Below, piece after piece: positions 27,568 through 35,665 of a stretch of DNA of 64,000 bases. Position 1 is the stretch's first letter; each line of letters opens with the position of its first letter. The notes under the pieces are model-generated. The model was not told where the DNA came from and ran no database searches. It was given only the letters and a program-made list of their open reading frames with translations. Origin of the DNA: Sandaracinaceae bacterium. Lineage in GTDB: Bacteria > Myxococcota_A > Polyangia > Polyangiales > Sandaracinaceae. Made by a program: the position numbers and the translations under genes. The stretch covers positions 124,001 to 188,000 of the forward strand of contig JAVJQK010000035.1 of the NCBI GenBank assembly GCA_040218145.1, given 5' to 3'.

Positions 27568-28626
27568 ATGCAGAGAGCTTTGCTCGCTCCACGCTCGCGA
27601 AGCGGATGGATGGTCACGTTCACGGCGCTCGTCGCCATGGGCGCCATGAGTTGGGTCGGTACGGCGTCTGCGCAGGACGCCGATATGGACTTCTCCGGGG
27701 AAGGAGGAGCCGAAGGCGGCGCCGACATGGACTTCGGCGAGGGGGGCGGTGAAGGCGAAGGCGGCGCCGACATGGACTTCGGCGAGGGGGGCGGCGAAGG
27801 CGAAGGCGGCGCCGACATGGACTTCGCCGAAGGCGGCGGAGAAGGTGAAGGCGGCGGAGACGCGGTGGGGGGAGACCTCATCGGCGACCTGGCCGGCGGC
27901 GGTGAGACCGTCGACGACACGGCCACGGACCGACCGACCCGGACGCGTGAGGCGCGCGAGGAGATCTTCGCGGTGCAGCAGATCTACGCGCTGCGCATCA
28001 ACCGCGTCGAGATCAGCCCGTCCTTCGCGGCCACGCTCAACGACCCGTTCGTGAGCCACCCGGCCATCGCGATCGGCCTGAACTACTGGTGGACGAACGT
28101 GCTGGCCATCGGCGCGAACTTCCTCTGGTACGAGGGGCTCGAGAACGAGTCGGACCTGAACTTCTTCGTACGCCGCTCGACCCGGCTCGCGGTGCCGGTG
28201 AGCGCGTACCAGTTCGGCGCGCACCTCGCGTTCACGTACGTGCCGCTCTACGGCAAGTTCGCGATGTTCAACGAGTTCATCTTCCAGTGGGACGCCTACA
28301 TCGTCGGCGGCGTGGGCATCATGCGCACGCGCCCGGTGCCGGTCGTCGACCCGGAGATCCGGAACTTCGACTACGACATCCGCGTCGCTTTCAACCTCGG
28401 CGTCGGCATCCGGGTGTTCGTCTCGCGCTGGCTCGCGGTGTTCGCGGAGTTCCGCGACTACATGTACCTCGAGCAGCTCGAGGCGCTGCAGGTCGCGCTC
28501 GGCGAAGATCGCAGCAACCCGCAGACGTGGACTCAAGGTGACCCGGCCTTCACGAACAACGTGACGGTCCACCTGGGCCTCACGTTCTTCTTCCCGTTCG
28601 AGTTCGAGTACCAGCTGCCGCGATGA
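27568..28626 (+). CDS. outer-membrane beta-barrel protein with acidic ADMDF repeats, candidate GltB-type
   Basis: The protein has 352 residues from ATG 27568, which has an AAGGGG site; an ORF start 174 nt upstream would bury the signal peptide. The signal peptide ends GTASAQ. Residues ~37-100 are almost four copies of an acidic, Gly-rich repeat carrying ADMDF. From ~145 to the C-terminus alternating aromatic/hydrophobic strands (YWWTNVLAIGANFLWYEG, FAEFRDYMYL, LGLTFFFPFEFEYQLP) indicate an outer-membrane barrel. In M. xanthus gltB and gltA encode adjacent outer-membrane barrels of the gliding platform; this coupled pair near gltC-G-I suggests equivalents, but I cannot confirm orthology by eye. 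Confidence 0.75.
   Translation: MQRALLAPRSRSGWMVTFTALVAMGAMSWVGTASAQDADMDFSGEGGAEGGADMDFGEGGGEGEGGADMDFGEGGGEGEGGADMDFAEGGGEGEGGGDAVGGDLIGDLAGGGETVDDTATDRPTRTREAREEIFAVQQIYALRINRVEISPSFAATLNDPFVSHPAIAIGLNYWWTNVLAIGANFLWYEGLENESDLNFFVRRSTRLAVPVSAYQFGAHLAFTYVPLYGKFAMFNEFIFQWDAYIVGGVGIMRTRPVPVVDPEIRNFDYDIRVAFNLGVGIRVFVSRWLAVFAEFRDYMYLEQLEALQVALGEDRSNPQTWTQGDPAFTNNVTVHLGLTFFFPFEFEYQLPR
27679..27855 (+). repeat. 45-bp in-frame tandem repeat in the beta-barrel gene
   Basis: Three near-identical 45-bp units (27721-27765, 27766-27810, 27811-27855) are preceded by a degenerate 42-bp copy (27679-27720). Each encodes ADMDF followed by an acidic Gly/Glu stretch. The first two full units differ at a single base, a sign of recent duplication. 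Confidence 0.9.
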
Positions 28627-28640
28627 GGGATGTGAGAGCC

Positions 28641-29546
28641 ATGCGTGGAAACAAGCTCACGAACGTTCTCCTGACGGCCGCCCTGGCGGCGAGCGCCCTC
28701 GGGCTCGCCCCGGCGACCACGGCGCACGCGCAGGAGATCCAGATCACCGGTCCGCTGGCCGGCGCGCCCGCGGTGCGTCGCATGCGGCAGTACCGCACCA
28801 GCCGCCTTCAGCTCGTGGCGCCGACCGTCGGCTACACCCTCCAGGACGAGTTCGCTCGGCACCTGATGGTGGGGCTCGAGGCGAACTACCACATCACCGA
28901 CTACCTCGGGATCGGCGTCTGGGGCGCGATGGCGAACTTCGCCAACGCCTTCCAGATCGACACCGACCTGACCGGGCAGATCATCGCCAACGGTCAGACC
29001 ACGGCGCGAAACCAGCTCGCGATGCCGGACAACGAAGGCTTCGGCGACCAGGTCGCGCGGCTCGTGGGCCTGGCCTCGGTGCACGTCCTCTTCGCGCCGC
29101 TGCGCGGCAAGCTCGCCCTCTTCCAGGGCGCGTTCGTGGACACCGACTTCTACATCCTCGCGGGCTTCACGGCGGCGTTCGTCGAAGAGCGCGCGGACTT
29201 CACCGGCGCCGCTGCGGCAGCGTGCGTCGACGCGGACGCGTCACAGCGCGCCACCGCGTGCGGGCCGAGCCAGAGCGAGCGCAACACCCGGTTCGCGCCG
29301 GCGCCCATGCTCGGCATCGGCCTCAACCTGTACTTCAACGACTTCCTCGGGCTCGCGCTCCAGTGGCGCGCTTTCCCGTTCAGCATGAACCCGGCCGGCG
29401 ACGACTTCGCGGGCGCGGATGCGACCTCGAGCATCAGCCAGCCGGACGGGGAGATCAGCGGCGCCGACCAGCGCTTCTACTTCCACCACATGATGAACAT
29501 CGGCCTCATCATCAACCTGCCCCCGGACGCCGCGGTCAGCGAGTGA
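28641..29546 (+). CDS. outer-membrane beta-barrel protein, candidate GltA-type
   Basis: The protein has 301 residues from ATG 28641, with GAGGGA ten bases upstream; an ATG at 28623 overlapping the previous stop codon (ATGA) adds six residues. The signal peptide runs MRGNKLTNVLLTAALAASAL to AHAQ. The mature protein alternates amphipathic strands (HLMVGLEANYHITDYLGIGVWG, PMLGIGLNLYFNDFLGLALQWRAF, FYFHHMMNIGLIINLP) as in small outer-membrane barrels. It shares general layout with its upstream neighbour, including the NDFLGLALQWR versus SRWLAVFAEFR strands, so the two probably arose by duplication. A strong terminator ends the transcription unit. Confidence 0.75.
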   Translation: MRGNKLTNVLLTAALAASALGLAPATTAHAQEIQITGPLAGAPAVRRMRQYRTSRLQLVAPTVGYTLQDEFARHLMVGLEANYHITDYLGIGVWGAMANFANAFQIDTDLTGQIIANGQTTARNQLAMPDNEGFGDQVARLVGLASVHVLFAPLRGKLALFQGAFVDTDFYILAGFTAAFVEERADFTGAAAAACVDADASQRATACGPSQSERNTRFAPAPMLGIGLNLYFNDFLGLALQWRAFPFSMNPAGDDFAGADATSSISQPDGEISGADQRFYFHHMMNIGLIINLPPDAAVSE

Positions 29547-29570
29547 GCTGAGCCCAGCCCGAACGGCAAG

Positions 29571-29607
29571 AAGGCCGGTTCCCCTCGAGGGAGCCGGCCT
29601 TTCTTCA
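29571..29607. terminator. strong bidirectional terminator
   Basis: AAGGCCGGTTCCC (29571-29583) pairs with GGGAGCCGGCCTT (29589-29601) with one G-T pair and a 5-nt loop, followed by TCTT. The stem starts with AA and ends with TT, so it can work on both strands. It lies between the convergent beta-barrel and HEAT-repeat genes. Confidence 0.85.
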
Positions 29608-29653
29608 TTGTTTGTCGGTCGGGCTGGGCGATGGGTCGGGAGCCGGGGCGCCG

Positions 29654-30403
29654 CTACCTCTTGCTCTTGCGCGGGACGCCCTTCTTGTCCTTCGACCAGC
29701 CGTCGGGGAGCTCCACCGCGCCCGCGTGCGCGCCCAGGCTCCAGCCCTGCTCGGCCATCGCCTCGAGGACGAGGACCTTCACGCGCACGCTGTCCTCCTC
29801 CGTGAGCGCCTCGGCGAGGGCGTCGACGGCGTCGGAGGCGTTCTCCTGCGCGAGGACCGTGCGCACGGCGTGGAAGCGCGCCGACTCGTTCATGTCCATC
29901 AGGAACGGCGAGACGGCTTCGACGACGGTCGGGTCGCGGTGCTGCTCGAGGTATCCGAGGAGCTGCAGCTTCCTCTGCGGATCGCGCTCGTACTCGGTGT
30001 CCATCTTGGACAGGAGCGCGATCATCTCGTGGTTGAGCCGCTCCTGGGACACGAGCGCTTCGAGGCACTTGAGCGGCCAGCTGATCGACTCGTGGTGCGC
30101 CATCGCCTCGCGGATCGGCGCCACGCCCGCCTCGCCGACGCCGCTGACCCAGCGGAAGACCTCGTCCTTCTCTTCGCCGTCCGTGATGGTCGGATCGACG
30201 TTGAAGGTGAAGCGCTCCAGGAGCGCAGAGACGGCCGCCTCGCGCTCGTCCTCGGCGCCCCCCTCGGGCTCGGTGGTCGCGATCTTGCCGAGCGCCTGGA
30301 TGGATTCCCAGCGGTCCGGGGCCTGCGCGCGCTTGTTGGCGACGCGCTCCGCGTGCTTCGCGAGCCCGCTCTTCTTCTTTCCGAACAGCCCGAAGAATCC
30401 CAT
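29654..30403 (-). CDS. cytoplasmic HEAT-repeat protein
   Basis: The protein has 249 residues from ATG 30403, chosen because a GGGGGAGG site precedes it; the longer frame begins in non-coding-like sequence. No signal peptide; the N-terminus (MGFFGLFGKKKSGLAKHAER) is amphipathic and basic and could touch the membrane. Helical repeats fill the rest (PIREAMAHHESISWPLKCLEAL, AVSPFLMDMNESARFHAVRTVL, ALAEALTEEDSVRVKVLVLEAM), as in HEAT/armadillo scaffolds. The C-terminus is basic (KDKKGVPRKSKR). It is a probable scaffold; partners are unknown. Confidence 0.8.
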   Translation of the reverse strand: MGFFGLFGKKKSGLAKHAERVANKRAQAPDRWESIQALGKIATTEPEGGAEDEREAAVSALLERFTFNVDPTITDGEEKDEVFRWVSGVGEAGVAPIREAMAHHESISWPLKCLEALVSQERLNHEMIALLSKMDTEYERDPQRKLQLLGYLEQHRDPTVVEAVSPFLMDMNESARFHAVRTVLAQENASDAVDALAEALTEEDSVRVKVLVLEAMAEQGWSLGAHAGAVELPDGWSKDKKGVPRKSKR

Positions 30404-30520
30404 CGATACGGCCTCCCCCGCCGGGGGGCCCGACGGTGCGCGCACCATGATCGCTGCTCGGCCTCGTCGCAACCCCGTCGCGCCCCAGCGCGGTCGCGCG
30501 CGTCGCCTGCTGGAGGATGC

Positions 30521-31981
30521 CTACTGGATGATGACGGGGCGCAGGTTGACCTGCGTGCCCTTCACCTGGACCTGGAAGCGAACCATGCGGCAGCCGTGCT
30601 TCTTGATGAGCGACTTCTCGTTCGCCTGGAGACGCTGAACGAAGCGATCCTGCGTGATGTTGGAGACGTTCTCGCCCGCCGCCTCCTTCGCCGCCACGTA
30701 CTCGGTGTAGACGCGGGTGTAGTACGCGTCCTCCGGCTCGGCGGCGAGCTTCGCGGCCAGCTCGGGGTCGTCCTCGTCCGCACCGGCGCTCGGGGCCGCG
30801 GCGCCACCGCCCGTGGGCGGACCGGCGTCGGACCAGGCCTCGGGGGGCGAGCTGACGCGGCCCTCCTCGTCCTCCTCCGGCGTGCCGGTGAAGACGTTGA
30901 GGAGCTGGTTGATGCGATAGGCGAGCCCGCCCAGCTCCGCGCTCTCGATGTCGAGGCGCAGGTCCGTGCGGCCGTTGATCACCGCGAGCACGCCCTCCTC
31001 CATCTCCTCGATGGGCTTGAGGAGGCTGGTGCCGATCAGGAAGCCGTAGATCAGGACGATCAGGAAGCCGAGCCCCGTCATCAGCAAGATCGCGTTGACC
31101 GCGGAGGCCTTGCCCGCCTGCTCGGTGCGGTTGCCCAGCATCGCGTAGCCGACCTGCGTCGACGGAGAGAACGGGAGCGCTCCGACGACCCCCACGAACT
31201 CGTCCTCGCCCACCTGAGACAGGAACGGGTCGCTCGAGCCGCCCCCGTCCCCGAGCGCCGCCGCGGTGACCGCGGACTGGGCGTCGAAGAGCATCGCGTG
31301 CAGCTGGTCCGCGAGCTCGCCGCGGAGCGAGGAGCTGTACACGGTGCCGTCGGTGAAGAACACCACGTCCCGGCTCAGCAGCTCGCCCGAGCGGCTGGCC
31401 ATGCCGTTGGACATGTCGTAGCCGACGATGAGCGCACCGCGGATGGCGCCTTCGGGGTCACGGATGGGCGCGATCGCCGTCTGCAGGAGCTTGTCCTGGC
31501 CCGACGAGAAGCTCCACACGTCGACCGTCGCCTCGCCGGAGTCCAGCGCGTCGTCGAGGGTCCCCAGCTGGCGCTTGAGGTCCTCGCCGTGCATCCGGTT
31601 GCGGTCCTGGTTCCGAGCGATGCCGATGCCGCGATCGTCCGTGATGATGACGAGCTCGGGCGGGCCCACGCCGCGGTTGCGACGGCCGAACCAGTCGGCG
31701 ATGGCGTTGGCGCGTCGGAACGCGCGGTCGCGCTGCGAGCTCTCGTCGAGGGCGGTGAAGACGTCCTGGGTGTCGCTCGCCGTGGCCTGCTCGGTCGCCT
31801 CGGACACGAACTCCAGGCCGCTCAGACGCCAGGTGCGCTCGAAGACCTGCGCGTCGTTGGCGATCTGGCTGTCGACTTCTTCCAGGAAGGTGGCCTGGAT
31901 CTGCGTCGACACCACGAAGTACGAGACCAGGCCGACCACCAGGACCGCGAAGAGGTTCCCGGCGATGATCTTGGTGCGCAT
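30521..31981 (-). CDS. periplasmic-sensor HAMP protein with unassigned C-terminal domain
   Basis: The protein has 486 residues. TM1 (6-25), a ~270-residue periplasmic region with a cache/PAS-like pattern (LVIITDDRGIGIARN; APIRDPEGAIRGALIVGYDMS; VVFFTDGTVYSSS), TM2 (297-320), a HAMP domain (about 315-366) and a Pro/Ala/Gly-rich linker (370-420). The final ~60 residues form a compact domain (EDAYYTRVYTEYVAAKEAAG, then ITQDRFVQRL and KKHGCRMVRFQVQVKGTQV). No histidine kinase, GGDEF or MCP domain is present. I do not recognise the C-terminal domain; its regular character suggests that it is the output module. The neighbouring kinase gene is upstream on the same strand, 209 bp away. Confidence 0.8.
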   Translation of the reverse strand: MRTKIIAGNLFAVLVVGLVSYFVVSTQIQATFLEEVDSQIANDAQVFERTWRLSGLEFVSEATEQATASDTQDVFTALDESSQRDRAFRRANAIADWFGRRNRGVGPPELVIITDDRGIGIARNQDRNRMHGEDLKRQLGTLDDALDSGEATVDVWSFSSGQDKLLQTAIAPIRDPEGAIRGALIVGYDMSNGMASRSGELLSRDVVFFTDGTVYSSSLRGELADQLHAMLFDAQSAVTAAALGDGGGSSDPFLSQVGEDEFVGVVGALPFSPSTQVGYAMLGNRTEQAGKASAVNAILLMTGLGFLIVLIYGFLIGTSLLKPIEEMEEGVLAVINGRTDLRLDIESAELGGLAYRINQLLNVFTGTPEEDEEGRVSSPPEAWSDAGPPTGGGAAAPSAGADEDDPELAAKLAAEPEDAYYTRVYTEYVAAKEAAGENVSNITQDRFVQRLQANEKSLIKKHGCRMVRFQVQVKGTQVNLRPVIIQ

Positions 31982-32190
31982 CGATTGCTCTCCCTCCGTC
32001 GCGCGCGGAGTCCGCAGGCGATGGCCCGGACACGCGCGCGAGGCGCTTGGCCCCCTGAAAGACGGCGCTCGCGTCCGTCTCCGTGACGGTGTTGGATATC
32101 ATCGTCGCGCGAACCCGGTCAACACTGACGGTCAAACCCGTCGGGCGCGCAGGCGGCCAGGATGACGCGGAGTGCCGCTCCGACCGGAGG

Positions 32191-33921
32191 TCAGAAGTTC
32201 GCGGAGCGGATGATCTTCGTCGGGCCGCTGCGGCCGCTCGAGCCGCGGGACGGCGTCCCACCGGACGAGCCCTGGCTCGAGCCGCCCTGCGAGGGGGACT
32301 GCGTCGACCCTCCGCCCGCCGTCGGCGTGTCGGAGCCACCCCCGGCGCTGGTCGCGAGGGCCCTCCCCCGCCGGTTCGCGCGCCTCGCGGCCCGATCCCG
32401 GCGAGCCCGCCGCGACGCGGCAGCCGACTCCTCGGGCTCCTCGTCGGCGATCTCTTCGGCATCGGCCAGCTGCTCTTCCGGCGGCTCCGCCTCGACCTCG
32501 GGCGCCTCGACGACGGGATCGGGGTCTGGCGCCGTGCCGATGGTCTCCGGCGTCGGCGGGAGCGCGGGGGTGGTCGTCTCGGCCGCGGTCTCGGGAAGGG
32601 TCGCGCTCGGCTCCTCGGCCTGCGCGCGCGACTCCTCGCCGCTGAAGAGCGCGTACGTGAGGCCGACGACCCCGCCGGCCGCGAGGCCGAGGCCGGCCGC
32701 CACGCCGAGCACGAGCGGGAGGATCTTCCGCTTCTTGCCCTGCGGCACGCCCGTCGGGGTCATCATGACCTCGGACGTCTGGGGGAGCAGCGCCGGCGGA
32801 GCGGGGCGCTCCCCGGTGGGCACGAAGTCCATGCCCGCCGCGAGATCCTGCGCGCTCGAGCCCAGTTGGTCGAGGTCGATGTTGACCTCGGAGCCCACCG
32901 GCCGGAGCAGCCGGGACACCGTCACCGACTCCTTCTCGGAGGTGGTCGGGAGCGAGTTGAACGACGAGATGGAGAGGATCTCGCGGTCCTCGGCGATCTT
33001 CTCGCTCATCACGTCACAGATCACGGCGGAGATCTGGAGCGGGTCGATGGCCGCGGCCGACGGCAGCGCGTCGAGCAGCCGGTAGCGGAAGTCGCGGGCC
33101 GTGGTCGGTCGCCGCTCGCGGTCGCCGGCGAGGGTCTCGAGGATCACGCGGTCCAGCGCGGGCGGCAGATCGGGCACCAGCGCGCTCGGCGGGACGACCT
33201 TCGGGTCGCGCACCATGTCGAGCAGGCGCAGGTCGTTGTCCGCCTTGAACAGGCGGCGCATGGTCAACATCTCCCAGAGGACGATGCCGAGCGCGTACAC
33301 GTCGGTGCGCCGATCCACGTCGCGCCCGAACGCCTGCTCGGGCGACATGTAGGCGATCTTGCCCTTGAGCCCCGCCGCCTCGGTCTGATGGAGACGCTGC
33401 GTCGCCTTGGCGATTCCGAAGTCGATGAGCTTGACGTCGCCGCGGTAGCCCACGAGCACGTTCGCGGGGCTCACGTCCCGGTGCACGACCCCGGCCGCGG
33501 TGCCGTCCGGGTTGAGCAGCTCGTGCGCCGCGTGCAGACCATCGGCCACCCGGGTCGTGATCGCGACGGCGAGCTCAGGAGAGAACCGCATGTCGCGCTT
33601 CTTGAGCGTGCCCATCATCTGCGACAGGGACGTGCCGTGCACGAACTCCATCAGCAGGCAGTACGCGCCCTTGTGCTGCCGCAGCGACTCCACGCGGACG
33701 ACGTTGGGATGGTCGATGCGCGCGCTCAGCCGAGCCTCGTCCACGAACATCTCCACGAAGGACTGATCCGACGCGAGGTGCGTGTGGATCACCTTGATGG
33801 CGATGTCCTTGGAGAAGCCCCCGGCGCCTTGGCGACGCCCCAGGTAGAGCGCGGCCATACCGCCCGCCCTCAAGCGCGCGACGATCTCTACGTCGTCGAT
33901 CTTTTCGCCTACCTCGAACAT
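32191..33921 (-). CDS. transmembrane Ser/Thr protein kinase
   Basis: The protein has 576 residues from ATG 33921, with a perfect AGGAGG site. The kinase domain spans ~8-285: Gly-rich loop RLRAGGMAALYLG, catalytic Lys43 (AIKVI), HRDVSPANV (Asp149; HRDxxPxN form common in myxobacterial kinases), DFG 167-169, and SPE 193-195 in place of APE. A ~110-residue juxtamembrane linker rich in Ser/Thr leads to one membrane helix (399-426) and an acidic, then Arg-rich, then Ser/Gly-rich extracytoplasmic tail with no recognised sensor fold. All catalytic residues are present, so it should be active. FHA-domain proteins encoded nearby are candidate readers of its product; this link is inferred. Confidence 0.93.
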   Translation of the reverse strand: MFEVGEKIDDVEIVARLRAGGMAALYLGRRQGAGGFSKDIAIKVIHTHLASDQSFVEMFVDEARLSARIDHPNVVRVESLRQHKGAYCLLMEFVHGTSLSQMMGTLKKRDMRFSPELAVAITTRVADGLHAAHELLNPDGTAAGVVHRDVSPANVLVGYRGDVKLIDFGIAKATQRLHQTEAAGLKGKIAYMSPEQAFGRDVDRRTDVYALGIVLWEMLTMRRLFKADNDLRLLDMVRDPKVVPPSALVPDLPPALDRVILETLAGDRERRPTTARDFRYRLLDALPSAAAIDPLQISAVICDVMSEKIAEDREILSISSFNSLPTTSEKESVTVSRLLRPVGSEVNIDLDQLGSSAQDLAAGMDFVPTGERPAPPALLPQTSEVMMTPTGVPQGKKRKILPLVLGVAAGLGLAAGGVVGLTYALFSGEESRAQAEEPSATLPETAAETTTPALPPTPETIGTAPDPDPVVEAPEVEAEPPEEQLADAEEIADEEPEESAAASRRARRDRAARRANRRGRALATSAGGGSDTPTAGGGSTQSPSQGGSSQGSSGGTPSRGSSGRSGPTKIIRSANF

Positions 33922-33968
33922 GCGACCTCCTGGACCGCGCTGAGCCAGTCCAGCTTGGGCACCGAAGG

Positions 33969-34811
33969 CTAGAGTACTTCGTCCGTGCCGCCAGATCCAT
34001 TCACCGGCTCGCGGGCCGATCGCCGGACGAGGTACGCGCGGTGGTGGGCGAACCATCCGGCGACGAGCGGCGGCGCCCGCTCGAAGCTGGGGTGGCGTCG
34101 GAGCGCGTCGGCGATGATGGGGGGCCGCGTCTCGCGCGCGAAGGGGAAGGCCGCGGGGGGGAAGTCCCAGCGGGAGGGGCGCGCGGTCCGGGGCCCTCCG
34201 CGAAAGCGAGAGAGGGAGGCCGACAGGAGCGACTCACCCGGCGAGACGAAGAGATCGGGCCACCACGGACAGTCCACGTACGCCTCCGCGACGATCTCCC
34301 CCAGGGGGGCGAGGGCCCGACGCATGACCTCGGGCCTACAGCTCTCGTGGTCGAACTGCTCACGCGCGGCTTCGCCAGGCTCGAGCTTTCGGAGGACGCG
34401 GCGGACGACGACTCCATAGCTCCGGGGGTGGGTGGCGAAGACGATCAGCCAGCGATTGGCCCGCGCCGCGGTCTCGGCGAGGTGGCGCCGCCAGTCGTCC
34501 ACCTGGTGGGCCGCGTTGAACACCAATTGGGCGTCCGCGCGCGCGCCCTCTTCGGCCCGGAGGGTGAGCCGGTCCAGCAGCCCCGCCGAGCGGTACACCC
34601 GCCGCACCCGCTCCCTGGCTTCGGCGTCGGGATGTATCACCGTGACACTCACCCCTCTGCGCGCGAGCGGCAGCAGGTGGAGGCCCGGCATCCCCGCCAT
34701 CCCGTCGAACGGACCCTCGGCGGCGGAGGCGAGGTGGAGCGGGCCGAGCCAGCGCTCGAGCAGCGCGTAGATGGCCCACCGCTCGTAGGCGCTGCCGAGG
34801 CCAGTATCCAT
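33969..34811 (-). CDS. SAM-dependent methyltransferase-like protein
   Basis: The protein has 280 residues from ATG 34811; a GTG at 34823 adds four. The N-terminal half has the order of a class I Rossmann methyltransferase: ALLERWLG; FDGMAGMPGLHLLPLARRGV in the motif I position; VTVIHPDAEARERVR at the end of strand 2; ADAQLVFNAAHQVDDW at motif IV. Motif I is atypical (GMAGMPG). The C-terminal part is Arg-rich. The substrate is unknown. The stop lies 47 bp before the kinase start, so the two may be co-transcribed. Confidence 0.55.
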   Translation of the reverse strand: MDTGLGSAYERWAIYALLERWLGPLHLASAAEGPFDGMAGMPGLHLLPLARRGVSVTVIHPDAEARERVRRVYRSAGLLDRLTLRAEEGARADAQLVFNAAHQVDDWRRHLAETAARANRWLIVFATHPRSYGVVVRRVLRKLEPGEAAREQFDHESCRPEVMRRALAPLGEIVAEAYVDCPWWPDLFVSPGESLLSASLSRFRGGPRTARPSRWDFPPAAFPFARETRPPIIADALRRHPSFERAPPLVAGWFAHHRAYLVRRSAREPVNGSGGTDEVL

Positions 34812-34895
34812 GGCGATGGACACGCGTGAGAGCTTGTCTCACTGTGCAGATTTCCGCCATGCCCCTGTTTGGCAGGACGAAAGCTGCTAGGATGG

Positions 34896-34916
34896 CCCCA
34901 TCTTCAGGATGGGGAG
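34896..34916 (+). promoter_or_regulatory. hairpin that overlaps the ribosome-binding site
   Basis: CCCCATC (34896-34902) pairs perfectly with GATGGGG (34908-34914) around a 5-nt loop. The right arm supplies four of the six bases of the GGGGAG ribosome-binding site (34911-34916) for the ATG at 34924. The stem could lower initiation on the next gene. Confidence 0.5.
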
Positions 34917-34923
34917 TAGTGCC

Positions 34924-35541
34924 ATGTCAACTCGTCTCGTGGCCCTCGCGTCATTCGCGCTCGGGTGTTCTTTCTTTGTCGTGGGCTGCGGTGGCGAGGT
35001 CACGGCGGAGTGCGCGAGCGACTCCGAGTGCGAGGACTCCTATCTCTGCCTCGCCGGCCGGTGTCACCCGCAGCTGGGCGACTGCCGCGACAACGACGGC
35101 GACGGCTTCCGCGAGGGCTCGCGCTGCCCCGCCGGCGAGATCATCGACTGCAACGACGAGAACGCCGCCATCAACCCCGACGCCACCGAGATCTGCGGAA
35201 ACGGTGTGGACGACAACTGCTTCGCGGGTGAGGACGAGGGCTGCCCGTGTGACTCGGTCATGACGGGGAGCACGCGGGACTGCGGCCTGGGGCGATGCGC
35301 CGGCGTGCAGACCTGCACGGCCGAGACGAGCTGGGGTCAGTGCGTGCCGCTCATCAGCCCGGAGCCGGAGAACTGCGGACCGGACGGCATGGGCGACGGC
35401 GTCGACGACGACTGCGACGGCGAGGTGGACGACGGCTGCCTCGAGTGCCCGGAGCGCGAAGACGGAATGGGCGACGAGGTCGCGTGCTTCGACGACGCGG
35501 GCGCCACGGCCTACTGCAGCTCGAACGGCACGTGCCGCTGA
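34924..35541 (+). CDS. MopE-like Cys-rich lipoprotein
   Basis: The protein has 205 residues from ATG 34924 (GGGGAG site). The lipobox is FVVGC. The mature protein has a disulfide-rich start (CASDSECEDSYLCLAGRCHP) and two putative metal-binding modules of the MopE type: RDNDGDGFREG with DCNDENAAINPDATEICGNG, then DGVDDDCDGEVDDGC. Such modules are abundant in secreted proteins of myxobacteria. It is probably exposed on the outer membrane. The following RCC1 lipoprotein gene is on the same strand. Confidence 0.82.
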   Translation: MSTRLVALASFALGCSFFVVGCGGEVTAECASDSECEDSYLCLAGRCHPQLGDCRDNDGDGFREGSRCPAGEIIDCNDENAAINPDATEICGNGVDDNCFAGEDEGCPCDSVMTGSTRDCGLGRCAGVQTCTAETSWGQCVPLISPEPENCGPDGMGDGVDDDCDGEVDDGCLECPEREDGMGDEVACFDDAGATAYCSSNGTCR

Positions 35542-35665
35542 GCGCTCTCTGCTCGACCCACACCGGCTCCCGTACGCGCTGGGGCGCGGCGTAGGCGGTA
35601 CGCCCGCCGAGGTGACGCATTTTCCCTTTTCTCGTGGGCCAGCCTGGCCCACTCTCGGCCTTGGC

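Noticed and set aside
27679-27855. CRISPR or minisatellite outside a gene
   Set aside because: The 45-bp units keep the frame and encode a regular peptide directly after a signal peptide.
30521-31981. Histidine kinase or methyl-accepting chemotaxis protein
   Set aside because: No H-box, ATPase motifs or MCP hairpin follow the HAMP domain.
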